Shown here in pieces: positions 40,575 to 52,575 of a stretch of DNA of 64,000 nucleotides. Numbering within the stretch: the first letter of the stretch is position 1; each line of letters starts with the position of its first letter. This DNA comes from Brassica napus (taxonomy: Eukaryota; Streptophyta; Magnoliopsida; Brassicales; Brassicaceae): positions 21,788,610-21,852,609 of the forward strand of contig NC_063446.1 of NCBI RefSeq assembly GCF_020379485.1. The letters run 5' to 3'. Position numbers and translations under genes: made by a program. Below the pieces are notes generated by a model. That model saw nothing but the letters and a program-made list of their open reading frames with translations, made no database searches and was not told the DNA's origin.

Positions 40575-41190
40575 TGAATTAGCTGAAAAGAAGCTCTTTT
40601 TTCTGTTAATTATTCGTTGTTGATTTTTAATGTCTCGGGGAATAGGTCATGATCCTTTGCGGTGAACCCTGTTTCTGTCTGTCTGCTACGTGCGATTCTG
40701 CAATTAATAACATAGAGAAGTCTTTTGGTTCCTCTAATTTGTAACAAAAGGATCGATGGATGTATGATGTATTCTATAAATATAGCTTTCTCATATTTGC
40801 TAGCAAATTTGCAACTTTTTCATCTAGCTTAAAACAACTAACATTGATATATATATATATATAAAAAACTAACATTGATATTGATCACAAAATAATTCAT
40901 CAATATGGGGGATTAATTTTTTTTTTTTAATTTATGATTTTTTATCGATTGAGATAGAAATTTCAATTGATTAATCTGTCTATGGAGTAATTCAGTCTAT
41001 ATTGTTACATATGTATAGTAGCCAAATTAAAATAGAAAATAACCCAAATGAACTAAATAATAATTCGTATTTGTGATTATTGACGAAAAATACAAATTTA
41101 TAATTTTAGTGATTTTGGAAAACGTTTTTGTATTAGAAAGGACATTGTAGCGTGAGCATATCATACAATATAAAATCAATAACTAGATCA
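40575..41190. other. 3' flank of the SAG21-like gene
   Basis: It holds the probable 3' UTR to about 40800, a short (TA)n tract at 40848-40862 and AT-rich sequence. No other gene is seen. Confidence 0.5.
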
Positions 41191-41191
41191 T

Positions 41192-41896
41192 GGGTGTGAT
41201 TGGTGAACCAAGTGTAACTGATAATAATTTAAATAGAGTAACCATAAGGAAAAATGGTTGGGTAAAAGGTAATAATACAACCCAAATAGGTTAAAATCAG
41301 CACAATTTATTTTCCTTTTTTTTTGTCAACTATTTACCTTTTCAAAACTGTGAGGAACTAAGGAAAGGGTGTGACTGAAAGTGCTATAACAAACAATTTG
41401 GCTGAAAAGTAATTATTCTGTGGTCTGCCGCTTTTTCACCAATAAGGTGAAAACACAATGGCTGCAACTGGAATGCAGTTTTTTGGAATAAAAACTTCGA
41501 GAATGCTTGATTTCATGTGCATTCTAAAAAAAATTCACCAGTTACAACTAAAAAATAGAATGTGTATTCCATTTCATTCCATAACATTCCAGGAAAAAAA
41601 ATAACTATCATTTGAAAAATCATTCCAAATCAAAAACGTTTTGGAATAAGTGGAATGCTGATTCCATTCCATTAAATTCCAGAAATTATAATTCCTATCA
41701 TTCTATATATTCCTTTTAGTTTTTACCAGTTACACCCAATAATAAATCTTTGGTGCTGATTTCAGCTCAAGAATATGAAGGAAAATTTCTCTTTTCATAC
41801 CAAAATTGGAAAGAGGTTAACACTACTTTTAATATTTTTGTCCCTCTAATTTTTCTGCTCGTTTATTCTCACTTCACTTCGTTACCAATCACAGCC
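41192..41896. repeat. Possible MITE cluster with inverted ends
   Basis: GGGTGTGATTGGTGAAC at 41192 is matched in inverse by GTTACCAATCACAGCC at 41881-41896. A related inverse word ACCAGTTACACCCA lies near 41727. The middle (41460-41710) has many GGAAT/ATTCC words in both directions. No target duplication is found for the outer pair, so the limits are uncertain. Confidence 0.4.
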
Positions 41897-42031
41897 AAAG
41901 TAAACTATATACCATGAGTTAAACAGTATTGAACGTAAGATAAATAAAAATGATTATTTTCATCTGATTAGCAAAATATAAGTTGAATAGAAAATACAGT
42001 TTTTCTCCCTAAAACAATTCTCGCTATTACT

Positions 42032-42700
42032 TAGGGCTGGGCAAAAAACTCGGATCCGAAAAACCGAACCGAACCCGATCCGAAAAAGTAGTATAGAACC
42101 CGAACCAAAATTGATTAAATATCCGAATGGGTTCAAAATTTTGGTATTTAGAGAACCGAAACCGAACCCGATCCGAACCGAAATATTTCGGGTACCCGAT
42201 AATATCCGAAATTGATTTATATACCTATATATATTAATTATTTTTAAATTTAATATATATTAAGAACATCAAAATATATAAGATACTTTTAAGTTATCCA
42301 AAATACTTATAAATATATACAAATAGTCAAAAGTAACATGTCTAAAATAGCTAAAGTATACTCAAAACACCAACAATACTTATTGATTTTCAATCCAAAT
42401 ATTCAAACAAAACCAATTTATATGTTAATTTTAGATACTTTGACATATGCTATTCAAATTTATATGTAATATATTGTTTTGTTTATAGATTTTGAGAAAT
42501 TTAAAGTATATAATGAATTTTAAAAATTTTAAAATAATTTAAATGGGTTATCCGAACCCGAACTGAACCCGCAAATATCCGAACCGAACCCGAACCGAAA
42601 TTTAGAAATATCCGAATGGGGCTGAAATCTTGAACCCGAAAACCCGAAACCCGAATAGACCCGAACCGAACCCGAATGGGTACACGAACGCCCACCCCTA
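42032..42700. mobile_element. hAT-like non-autonomous element with 8-bp duplication
   Basis: It begins TAGGGCTGGGCA and ends CGCCCACCCCTA, imperfect inverted repeats. The flanks are CTATTACT (42024-42031) and CTATTACG (42701-42708), an 8-base duplication with one change. The ends are full of CCGAACCGAACCC words around an AT-rich core. Same group as 14906-15477. The open frames are repeat artefacts. Confidence 0.87.
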
Positions 42701-42708
42701 CTATTACG

Positions 42709-43369
42709 ACTAAATATATAAATCGGTATTAACAAAAAAGGTATAGAACTCGAGTAATGAGATCAGTATCTTGGTGATCAGCAACAATCAACATGATCTC
42801 GAGTTTGGATGGTTCAATGATTTGTAGGACCTCAACACTACATGGCAGTAAATTTTAGTTCAGATTCATGTACAACTTTGCGGGGAAGAAGTTCAATTAT
42901 TGCATGTGCGTGTGTCAACTTATATGATTAACCTGAGAGATAACGTATTATAAGGAATGTTGTTATAAATTATTGGCGTATAATTTGAGCAAAGATAATG
43001 GTATTGATAGTAAACTATATCAATAACAATTCGATACTCTTATAAAATATGAATATACGGTGCTGTTGCTTGCATGGATAAACCGACATAATATTGCCCT
43101 GCTAATCTAATTGTTAATATAGCTTAGGCTGCTCAGCATTTGGCACTTGGCAAATGCAATTAATTAGCGACAACTACTTGACATAAGCGTCGTACCCTAT
43201 ATATTAATTGAAAAACATTTGAAAAATTAAAACTTTAATTTTGTATTAATTAAAAAAATTAGGTGGCACTCTAAATGCCTTCTAAATTCCTTTTCAAAAA
43301 ATTCTAGAACATCTAATATAAAGTATAGTTTAATCTAATGGTGTCACATTATTTCATAATTATATAACA
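42709..43369. other. AT-rich spacer
   Basis: No gene, element end or repeat that I can define. Confidence 0.45.
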
Positions 43370-44580
43370 CTAGAAAACATTATATTAACCTAAAATATAG
43401 GAAGTGTGCATTCTTTCCTTAAATAAAAGCTACGGAATTACCTAATATGATTTACATATATATGGCAATTAATGATTATGAATAATAAATATTTGATAAC
43501 AATTTTTGCATTCTTCTTCATTTTTTTTAAATTTATATTATTAAAAAAACTAAACAATCACATTAACCATATAATAAAAAAATAGATTTTTTTCTTAGAT
43601 GTTATATTTTGAATTTTTTAAAATGACTTTAAATTACAAAAATGAGGAAACCTTATATGTTTTATATTTTTTTAAAACGACATTAAAATACAAAAATGAA
43701 GACACTTTATATGTTATATTTTTCTTATATGTTAGAATTTTTTTATATGTTATATTTTGATTTTTTTTAAAACGACTTTAAATTACAAAAAATGTAAGTT
43801 TTCCTTAAGTATACGACTAAAAACATTAAAATGACTTGTATCAATTCGATAGTTGATTTGAAAGCTTTCAAAACCATATGGAAGATAAAAGTCAAAATAA
43901 TTTAACCGTGGAAACAATACTATTCACTTTTTTCAAGAATGTGTCGATGAAAAAATAAAGTTTTTATGTCATAATTTGTTTAATGTCCACTAGAGAACAT
44001 TATATTAACCTAAAATATAAGAAGTATGTATTCTTTCCTTAAATAAAAGCTACAGAATTATCTAATATGATTTACATATATATGGCAATTAATGATTATG
44101 AATAATAAAGATTTGTTAACAATTTTTGCATCCTTCTTCATTTTTGTTTAATTTTATATTATTAAAAAAATAAACAATCACATTAACCATATAATAAAAA
44201 AATTAGATTTTTTCTTATATATTATATTTTGAATTTTTTAAAATGATTTCAAATTACAAAAATGAGGAAACCTTATATGTTATATATTTTTTTAAACGAT
44301 TTTAAAATACAAAAATGAGAACACCTTATATGTTAGATTTTTTCTTATATGTTATATTTTGAATTTTTTAAAATGACTTTAAATTACAAAAATGTAAGTT
44401 TTCCTTAAGTATATAACTAAAAACATTAAAATAACATGTATCAATTCGATGGTTGATTTGAAAGCTTTCAAAACTATATGTAAGATAAAAGTCAAAATAA
44501 TCCAACTGTGAAAACAATACTGTTCACTTTTTCAAGAATGTGTTCGAGGGAAAAAATAAAGTTTTTATGTCCAATCCGAT
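43370..44580 (+). repeat. Tandem duplication, two copies of about 0.6 kb
   Basis: The block starting at about 43370 (ACATTATATTAACCTAAAAT, then TTCTTTCCTTAAATAAAAGC) is repeated from about 43993. It keeps the same order, including TATATGGCAATTAATGATTATGAA and the GGTTGATTTGAAAGCTTTCA-like stretch. By eye identity is about 90%. It is AT-rich and non-coding; within each copy a shorter word (AATTACAAAAATGA...TTATATGTTA) is itself repeated. Confidence 0.85.
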
Positions 44581-44584
44581 CAAT

Positions 44585-47371
44585 CCATGATGTATTAATT
44601 ATAGTTTTTTTCCATTATTTTTAATAAAAATTTGATCCGGTCCATCGAAAAGAAATTATATAATAACAACAAAAAATATTTTATAAATATAAATAAAATG
44701 ATCAAATATATAAAAGAAACTATCGATAATATATACAAATAAACTTTTATCGTAGTTTAATATTATTGTACTTGATTAACATAGATTAGTTTTAAAATAT
44801 GTTTTGTACTTTTGGTGTTTCGACCGTTCGTTTATTATATTTTTCGTAGATTAAGTGTCTGTATTACGCTTAACTTTATCTCTTTGCTTTCATCTAACCA
44901 CACATTCATCATGATTATAAAATGTTTATTTTTATATTAATTAGTGAAGATATTTATCTTATCAAAAGAGAATTATCATTTAAAAAACAATTATTATATT
45001 TACAAAATATGTCATTAAGTTTTTTGTTTTTTATATTTTTTCATAAAATGCAGATCAGAATCGTCCGACTAATCAAAATTTGGTTCTTCATATAAATGTT
45101 ATAACAAAGCAACAGGAACTAAATTTTTTTCTTATATATTTGCAAAGATTGTAAAAAAATGGTAAACCATTCTCTCTCCAGAAAATGTGAAAATTCCGGT
45201 GGCTACACGCGTGAAAATCTGGTGTGATGCAGATTCGAACTCAGAATTTTTGGAAATCTACGAAATGCCTTGACCACACCGAAATCTACGAAATACCTTG
45301 ATCACCCGACCACAGACTCGGTCGGATCCCTTAGGTGTCGTAGCAAAGATTGTATGTCATTGACAATATCATATTCAAAAACCAGTACTCCTTATATCAA
45401 AAATATACTTTAATTGGAATATAATAATATATATTAATATATAATTTATGTATATATATGGATGGACCCATATTGTAACTTCAGCCTAAAAATAGGTATA
45501 TATTTACGATAAAATTGCTAGATCTGATAATTTATGCAATCTTTTTTTACCAGACGGCTCTGGAGTTTCGATTTTGTTGAATTTTTATGAATAAAAGAAA
45601 AAGAAGTATTTGCCGGTATGTGAAGTTGAAGAATTCAAAAGGTCGAAGAAACATAGGACGTGTCCCTGTCTTTCTTTGAAGAGTCAATTATGCTCAAAGG
45701 CTCAGAGACTTCTTGAGAACGACTTATTGAGAGAGGCAACTTGGTACAACGAATCTATCAACATTGAATTTTCTTTTGCTTGACTATAAAATAGACATAT
45801 AATTGAGTCTTCTCTTTTGCTGCATGTTATTTTATTCTTAGAAGGTAGGTTGTTTGTTAATTCGTATCCAATCATTTTATATACAGAATTTGTATGTGAA
45901 TACGTGATTCGGATGTTAAACTCTATCTCTAATAGTTCAGCAACATATATTACTATATATGTTGTAATCTCATGTTATCTCACATACACATTTTTATTTA
46001 TTTACTCCTTATACTTCAAATATAAGTTTTCGCACATGTTTATAGAGTAAACACTAGATGATCCTTAATCCCTGTGATTTGTATATAGTTTGCGATACTA
46101 AGATAACAAAAACTGGCAAAACTAAATCTGTCTCTTTTCTAATATGTAACCGTATAAAGTATGTTAGTTATAACTCTACAGTATCATGCATTGAAATAAA
46201 AAGAATACAAACGAAAAAAAGAATTCTGGGGCAATGGCAGAGTCAGAGCTTGTAGCACCCTTTTTTTTTTGGCTCAACGTCAACTTATGTATGCACAGAA
46301 TTACAAGGTTTTTGACTCATAAGATTTTAAACCACATTGATAATAAAACGATCGAATATTATCTATGCACGTCTATACGTTATCTAATCAAACTTCATTG
46401 TTTATCCAGGAAGGCTTCTAGCACCTTTGAACTCTTGATAGAGCTATATCTCACATAATTTATTTTGGAAAAGATAGTTCTTGTGTTATGTCTAGTTTTA
46501 GGATTTCTTTTGTTACTGAATGATTAAATGCATATATTGTTGGATACCAAATTTACCGCGTTTAATCTGGCTAAGCCACATTGTCAATTAACCTCTTATA
46601 CTGATCAATTCGGTGGAAGCAGGAGCTCCATTATTGTTCATAGAAAACATCTAAAACTGTACTAGAAGATCGACAAAATACTCAAATGTGGCCATCATAA
46701 AACTTGGATATGATAGCGATCGTGAATATCAAATCACCTTTTACAGCATCTCCAAACTAACTCTATTTTTTTCTCTAAAATAGAATAATTCTATTATAGA
46801 ATTAAATTTGTTTCAATGGTTATCTCTATTGTTATATTCACAATATGACCAGCCATTGCTATTTTGCTAGAGATCGATGACTTTCATTCGTTATTTAGTT
46901 GCTTGCATTATTCGTTTTGATAATGACCTAAAGAATGAGTTGCCTCCAACGTAACTCCCTTGTTTAGTCAAAGATTCACGGTGGAAAACAAACAAATTGT
47001 GTTTTTTTCTTTGTATAAAATATTATTGGTGACTAGTAATCCGTGAGCTTTTCCTTTTTTATAGACGCAGGAGAAAACATACAAATATGTTATTTTTTAC
47101 GTCATCAAGAATCATTTGCAGTTGTAGTTTCAGAACATTTTTTTTCTATCTAAGGCCATCCATTTCGACTCTCAAGAACTCGAGAGAGAACCCGTTTTGG
47201 ACATAAAAAGTGAAACATTGGTTTTGAATATCTAAATCTTTAAGAATTGGACGCCAAATCATTTTTGTAAATTGTTAAAATTTCTTACGAAATTGTCTAT
47301 CTTCCAAAGTTAGCCTCACACTACCGGTTTAGATGGATTAATTATTTGGCACATTCGGGGGCCCTCCGCCG
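44585..47371. other. AT-rich spacer with a possible SINE fragment
   Basis: No supported gene. At 45170-45345 a GC-richer patch contains, on the minus strand, AGTTCGAATCTGC, which resembles the B box of tRNA-derived SINEs, plus a duplicated word GAAATCTACGAAATRCCTTGA. The A box and ends are unclear. Near 46745 a short CATCTCCAAACTAACTC stretch resembles a Tourist-type MITE end without a partner. Confidence 0.35.
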
Positions 47372-48729
47372 GTGTCCGTTTGGAAATGGTAATTAAATAT
47401 TTTATTAAATAATTTTTTTAATACATATATTAATTTATTCTAACTTTCTTAACTGTTTTTTAGGCCAAAGAGACGGGACATCTCCCATCTCTTATGAAAC
47501 TTTACGAGAGGACCCACAAGAACAAGGCGGGCGTATTTGTAGATGGCAAGTCCGAGCAAATCTACAACGACGTAGTTGCTCGGGTTGAAGACCGCCAGAC
47601 TCAGCTGACCCAGCAGTCTACCGACGGATTACCCGTCACCTTATCCACACTTGAAGTGGATAAGATTTACGAGGAGGTAAATTTTCAAAAAAATTAATTT
47701 TTAATTATTCATTTAATTTAACTTTAAATTTTTACTTACAATATTTATTTTTTGTTTTTAAGGTTGTCCCTAAAAAAAGGGACGGACGTTGGGTATTGGT
47801 TCTGTCAACGATGTTCTGAGAGCGACATCGTCTTATGGTCAGCGACGGGATGATGAAGTCACGGAGCTGCGTAGAGAGTCCGCTCAGCTGCGTAACGAGT
47901 TGACCGCGACAAAATCTCGTATGGGTGGAGTCGAGGGCTTCTTGGACGTTATTGCGGCCACAAATCCGGAATGAGAGTCCATGTTGAGGAACATGCGACA
48001 ACAACATCCCATTCAAGGCGAGTCATCCGACGTACATAACGAGGCGGATGTTACGAGGAGGAGTGATGAATTCTACCGGGCGATGAACGACCCTTAGTTT
48101 TTTTTTTAGGTTGTTGTATTATATAAATTCAAAACTTATTTATATATAAAATATTTTCATATTGATTTATTTTTATTTTGAATTTTAATTTATTATTAAA
48201 TTAAATAATTTCAACTATTTTTTAATTATATTTTTAAATTCTGTAAAATAATAAAAACGAAGTAAATTCGTAGCGAATGTACGACCTCTTTACGTGGAAA
48301 CCTTACGAGGAAATGACGAGAAACATTTGACGAGTATTTTACGAGGAACCATTTACGAGGAAATAACGAGGAAAAGTTTACGACCATTTTACGAGGAAAT
48401 CATTTCGTGGTTGTTACGTGTATTTTGCGAGGAAACTCTTTCAAGGTATTTACGTGTAGATTACGAGGAACTATTTTCGAGGTATTTACGAGGAATTATA
48501 GCGACGTCCTTACGTGGAATATTGACGTGGTCTTTACGACGAATCGCCCTACTTCGTCTTTACGACGAAATATATTCCTCGCTAAGTTACGACGAATTAG
48601 CGAGGAAATATGTGTTACGACAGACGTGTAACGAGCAAACGCGTTTCCTCGCTAATTCGTCGTAAAGCCTCTTTTACGACGACATAACGAGGAAAACCAC
48701 CCTCGTTAAGATTATGTTTTCTTGTAGTG
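47372..48729 (+). mobile_element. Truncated second CACTA copy (right end only)
   Basis: From CGCCGGTGTCCG at 47372 to TTTTCTTGTAGTG at 48729 the sequence follows 32063-33427 of the large CACTA element closely: end of exon 4, introns, exons 5 and 6, right subterminal repeats and terminal repeat. The left end and transposase gene are missing. The break on the left is abrupt, so this is a deletion derivative or the remains of a larger copy. Confidence 0.9.
47464..48097 (+). pseudogene. TNP1-like gene fragment (exons 5-6)
   Basis: Exon 5 (47464-47676) is intact. Exon 6 (from 47763) has one A fewer in the A run near its start, shifting the frame, and a TGA at the place of TGG near 47972, plus a 3-base deletion later. 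These are relative to 32460-32798. It cannot make the full protein. Confidence 0.85.
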
Positions 48730-49083
48730 GGGTTTATTGAACTGATAATTTGAGAGGATTTCATTAGATACAAAACTCAAAAGATTTTTGTAAAAACTCG
48801 GGATTTAAACAAAATTTTAGGAGATGGTTAAAATGGATTTAGGAGTTTCAGATATAAATAAACTTTAAATTTCTTTTATGAATTAACCATAGAAAATCTG
48901 GAAACAAACCTTTCTATCACAAGTACACAAAAACTTTAATTATCTTAAGAGACTCTTCATCACACTGATTAATACTGCAACATATGCATGACACGTTGGA
49001 AGGCACTGAACACTTATCTCTTCCCTTTGACAGTCCACATCACTCAAACTTCAAATGGAACTACGGTCAACGAGAGAACCTCT

Positions 49084-50540
49084 TTTTTTTTTTTTTGGGT
49101 CATCTAGTAGATTAATATTCATTTTAAACTGTCGACTTACACAAAACCGGCAAGAATCTGGAACCCTTCCGGAGCCAATAACCGGCGTGATAAACGAAAA
49201 CACCTGGAGTCAAGGGTTGGAGCTAATACAAACTCCAAAATCTTACACAGAACAAAGGAGAAAAAGATAGCAAAAGCGATATGGAGTTCCACATTAAACT
49301 TCAAAGCAAGGTGAGAGCATCGAAGCCAGAAGCAAGATTGATCGAAAAAGCGATGAAAGCCTAAATTATTGGGGTTGAGAACCAATCTTCTAAAATAGTT
49401 CCACCATGGAACCACCAAACACACACCAGACTTACCACAACTTCGTCAAAAGAAGCCAAGAAAGGACACACTTACAACCCGAGCAACCAACGTAGAGAAA
49501 CGTTTGGCAATCGACTACTCAAAGACCCATCACAATTGAGCATAGGCTCCTCGGTCCCTTACCAAGTAATCCGGAAAACCCGTAGGTTGCAGACCAAGGG
49601 ACCGCACAGCTTCTCAGACCTCGATGCTACACCACTGAAATCTTCAATTAACCACAAAGGAGGAGCGACCAGAACACCCCAGCGACCTGAAACATGCTCC
49701 TTAACAGTGTCGCACAGCCTAACCAGCTCCATAACGCCTAAAAATCAAATTCTCCTTCAAAGAACACTAGCAATGCTTGCGAGGATTCTTAAAAATCCTC
49801 CAAGAAACCGAGGATGAGGTGCTGTGACCCGGGGGAAGAGCCCAAAGACCTCTGAAGCCCCACTTGAAGACTGCCAGACCAAACCCAAGCAATTAAGACC
49901 CCACATTAGAACCGGCTAAATACAACCACTGCGTACCAGAAAACAGATAAGGTTCAACAACGACAGTCCAAACCAAGTATAGAACCACCAGAAGAGCTAG
50001 AGAAACTACACAGAAAACCTCAAAGAGCATAAAACCGAAGAGAAACCCATCGCACAAACAGGTTAATCTCGGCTCACAAAACCGCACAAACCAGCCACAA
50101 GCACACTCATCTTAACTAAACGAAATAGAACCGCTAAATACGAAGCCACCACCTGAGAGGAGTCGCAGATGAAGATTAACCAACCAACAGCAAGGCGGCC
50201 CCATCAAACCATACTCAAAATCCCTCGGATAAATAATCAGCTTCACTATCATCCATAGGCGGAGCCCATGACACAGGAGCCGACCTCACCGAGAACGAAC
50301 CAACCACCATACACCGCTCGATCCCCAAAACGCCATCACCGTGGGAATAACACTCTATCTCTAACCATCTCCGACGAGGCTCAAAAGACTACACAAGCAC
50401 TAATAATAGATAGGAGAGTTCGAGGAGGTCCTCTTACAGCCCAGCGAGGAGCGCCGGCCGAAGAAGACCTCAGATCTAGGGACAACGTCTGATGCGGCGC
50501 TTGAGATGGAGTAGAGAGCTTTTAGGGGTTTTTTTTTTCC
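49084..50540 (-). mobile_element. Minus-strand non-LTR retroposon, 1.5 kb
   Basis: AGAGAACCTCT flanks the unit at 49073-49083 and 50541-50551. On the left a run of 14 T's is the poly(A) tail of a minus-strand transcript. The inside is GC-richer than the surroundings. No frame shows LINE endonuclease or reverse transcriptase, so it is non-autonomous or heavily deleted. It resembles the other two retroposons in base composition. Confidence 0.8.
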
Positions 50541-50551
50541 AGAGAACCTCT

Positions 50552-52086
50552 CTTCATAAATAATACTTTTTCAGCTTTGGAGTTATCACAGTTGAATACT
50601 TCTCCGTTTGAATCATCATCAGATCAAGTAAACAAAATTTTGTTAAAAGAACAGAACCGAACCATGTCAAGTGTATATCTAGCAGTGGGTCCAGGAATCC
50701 ACGTGGTGAAAACTTCTGCGACTAGTGTTTATGGACAGTGGTTGGGGATGACGATATTCAGTGGTAATAGCACGGCTTTATGGGATCACATAGGGTAATA
50801 GAACTACATTTAGTCGCATTCGTAATTTCTGACGGATGATAAAAATGAAAATATGATAAAACGAAGATGATGAAATCCCTTTTTATTTTTGTGAAATACC
50901 ATTTCATTAGGTGGTATTTGCTCTAACTGAATTTTGACTACAAAATATTTTTTAGATAATCCAAAATAATTCTTGATAAATATTATTTATGAAATTCTAA
51001 TTTTCCAATAAGGGGTGATTTAATGGGATTTATATAAATGATAAGTTCAATAACTATGGATTTGTAAAAGGTTTTATAAATACTAAATCACTGTTAAAAA
51101 AAAAAATACTAAATCCAGTAAGGTAAGATTTGCCAAAAACCCAGAATTCTTTCAAATACCTAATTCAACAAAGCCCCCTCAGTTTATCGTCTTTATGCGT
51201 TGACCTCAATATCTTTTTCTTAATGCCAATTTTTTTTTATATATAAATATTAATATAATTAATAAGAGATTTTGGTGAATATGTTGAATGGTGACCTTAA
51301 GACCTTTTTTGGGGAAACATTGACCTCGACACCAAAACTGCAAGAACCTGTATGGTTAGTATCAACTTTTACAAGGATTGGGTTCAAGCACCAGAGACCC
51401 GGAAACTGAAAGCCACAGGAAGAAGAACAAGAAGAAGAAGCTATATAAAATCTCCATAAAATTGTGATTCGTGACCATCAGTTTAACATGTAATCGAATT
51501 AGTGTGTACAAATAGGTGTGGCGTGGTAACGCACTGATACAATTAACTCGATGGTAATGAAGTATATATCACACTGATCCTCAACACAATGGTGTGAAGT
51601 AGTGAAGAAACTAGAGTAGGTCTCTGAAGAAACATGTCCTTGTTCATCCTCAAATAGAAGAGTTCATCATCCCCAAACAGTAACTTAAATATCAAATACC
51701 TACAAGTAAATTATTTTTCCACCAAATCCATTCAAACCAATCACATAAACTAGATTTATTCTACTCCAAAAAGTAAAAAACAGCAGCTTAACTATACCTC
51801 TCAGCTCATTCAGACCAGATCACCAAAGAAGAAAACCAAAAGGAACCCAAAAGCAAAAGAGAGCAAACATTATATACTAATGAACAAAAGACATCAAATT
51901 TCATGCAAGATTCACCATTTCAGATAATAAATTATCCCAAATTCACCATTAGATTCACTGATGTGTCACTTCACAATGTCCATTACACAACTTTGGATCC
52001 CATAAATATAAGTTTTTAATTCCTCAACCAAAGGCAAGAACAGATCTTATTGGACAACAGATTAAAACAACTAAAGACAAATCTTT
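50552..52086. other. Spacer 3' of the DUF538 gene
   Basis: Mostly AT-rich; it includes the probable 3' UTR of the gene that ends at 52087. No other supported gene. Confidence 0.45.
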
Positions 52087-52575
52087 TCACGACGAAGAGA
52101 CAAAAGGGAAGCTTCTATCAAACTTGTCGGAACTCAATTCCTCACACTCAAACCCACACCCACACTGAGGCGACTCCAGAAACTCCTCGATATCGAAATT
52201 CGCCGACGTGATCCCAACGGAAAACGCCATCTCCTCTCCGCTCCTAACGACCTCGACGATGTTGAGCCACAAGAAGAGGACTTTCACCTTGATGCCGCTC
52301 AGCTTCGTGAGCTTGTTCTCGGAGATGTAGCCGCTGATCGTCGATTTGTAGTTCAACTGGTACGAGCCCACGAGGGAGAAGCTGCAGGAGCCGTTGAAGT
52401 AGGCGTGGAATTTGCCTGTCGACGTGTCGAGATCGTAAGCGACGACTCCTTTTGGGAGGATTCCGACGGGGAAGTTGTAGCTCTGGAGGAGGGAGTACGC
52501 CGTCGGGGAGTCTGATTCGGCGGTGGCGACGGCGAGGAGGAGGAAGGCGGCGATTAGGATCGGGAGACGTGACAT
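52087..52575 (-). CDS. Secreted DUF538 protein
   Basis: A single exon of 162 residues. ATG 52575 is chosen over upstream in-frame ATGs because it is followed directly by a signal peptide (MSRLPILIAAFLLLAVATA). The mature part has the DUF538 fold markers: LLQSYNFPVGILPKGV, then YDLDTSTGKFHAYF, a cysteine in NGSCSF, GYISENKLTKLSGIKVKVLFLW, and the C-terminal CGCGFEC cluster. DUF538 proteins are plant-specific, stress-responsive and related in fold to lipid-binding proteins; exact function is unknown. It looks closest to the Arabidopsis DUF538 genes next to SAG21 (recalled as At4g02370/At4g02360), which supports shared ancestry of the segment. The tail SSDKFDRSFPFVSSS is probably variable. Confidence 0.92.
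   Translation of the reverse strand: MSRLPILIAAFLLLAVATAESDSPTAYSLLQSYNFPVGILPKGVVAYDLDTSTGKFHAYFNGSCSFSLVGSYQLNYKSTISGYISENKLTKLSGIKVKVLFLWLNIVEVVRSGEEMAFSVGITSANFDIEEFLESPQCGCGFECEELSSDKFDRSFPFVSSS

Noticed and set aside
50577..50798. 73-codon frame next to the minus-strand retroposon
   Set aside because: No family recognised and no conserved start context.
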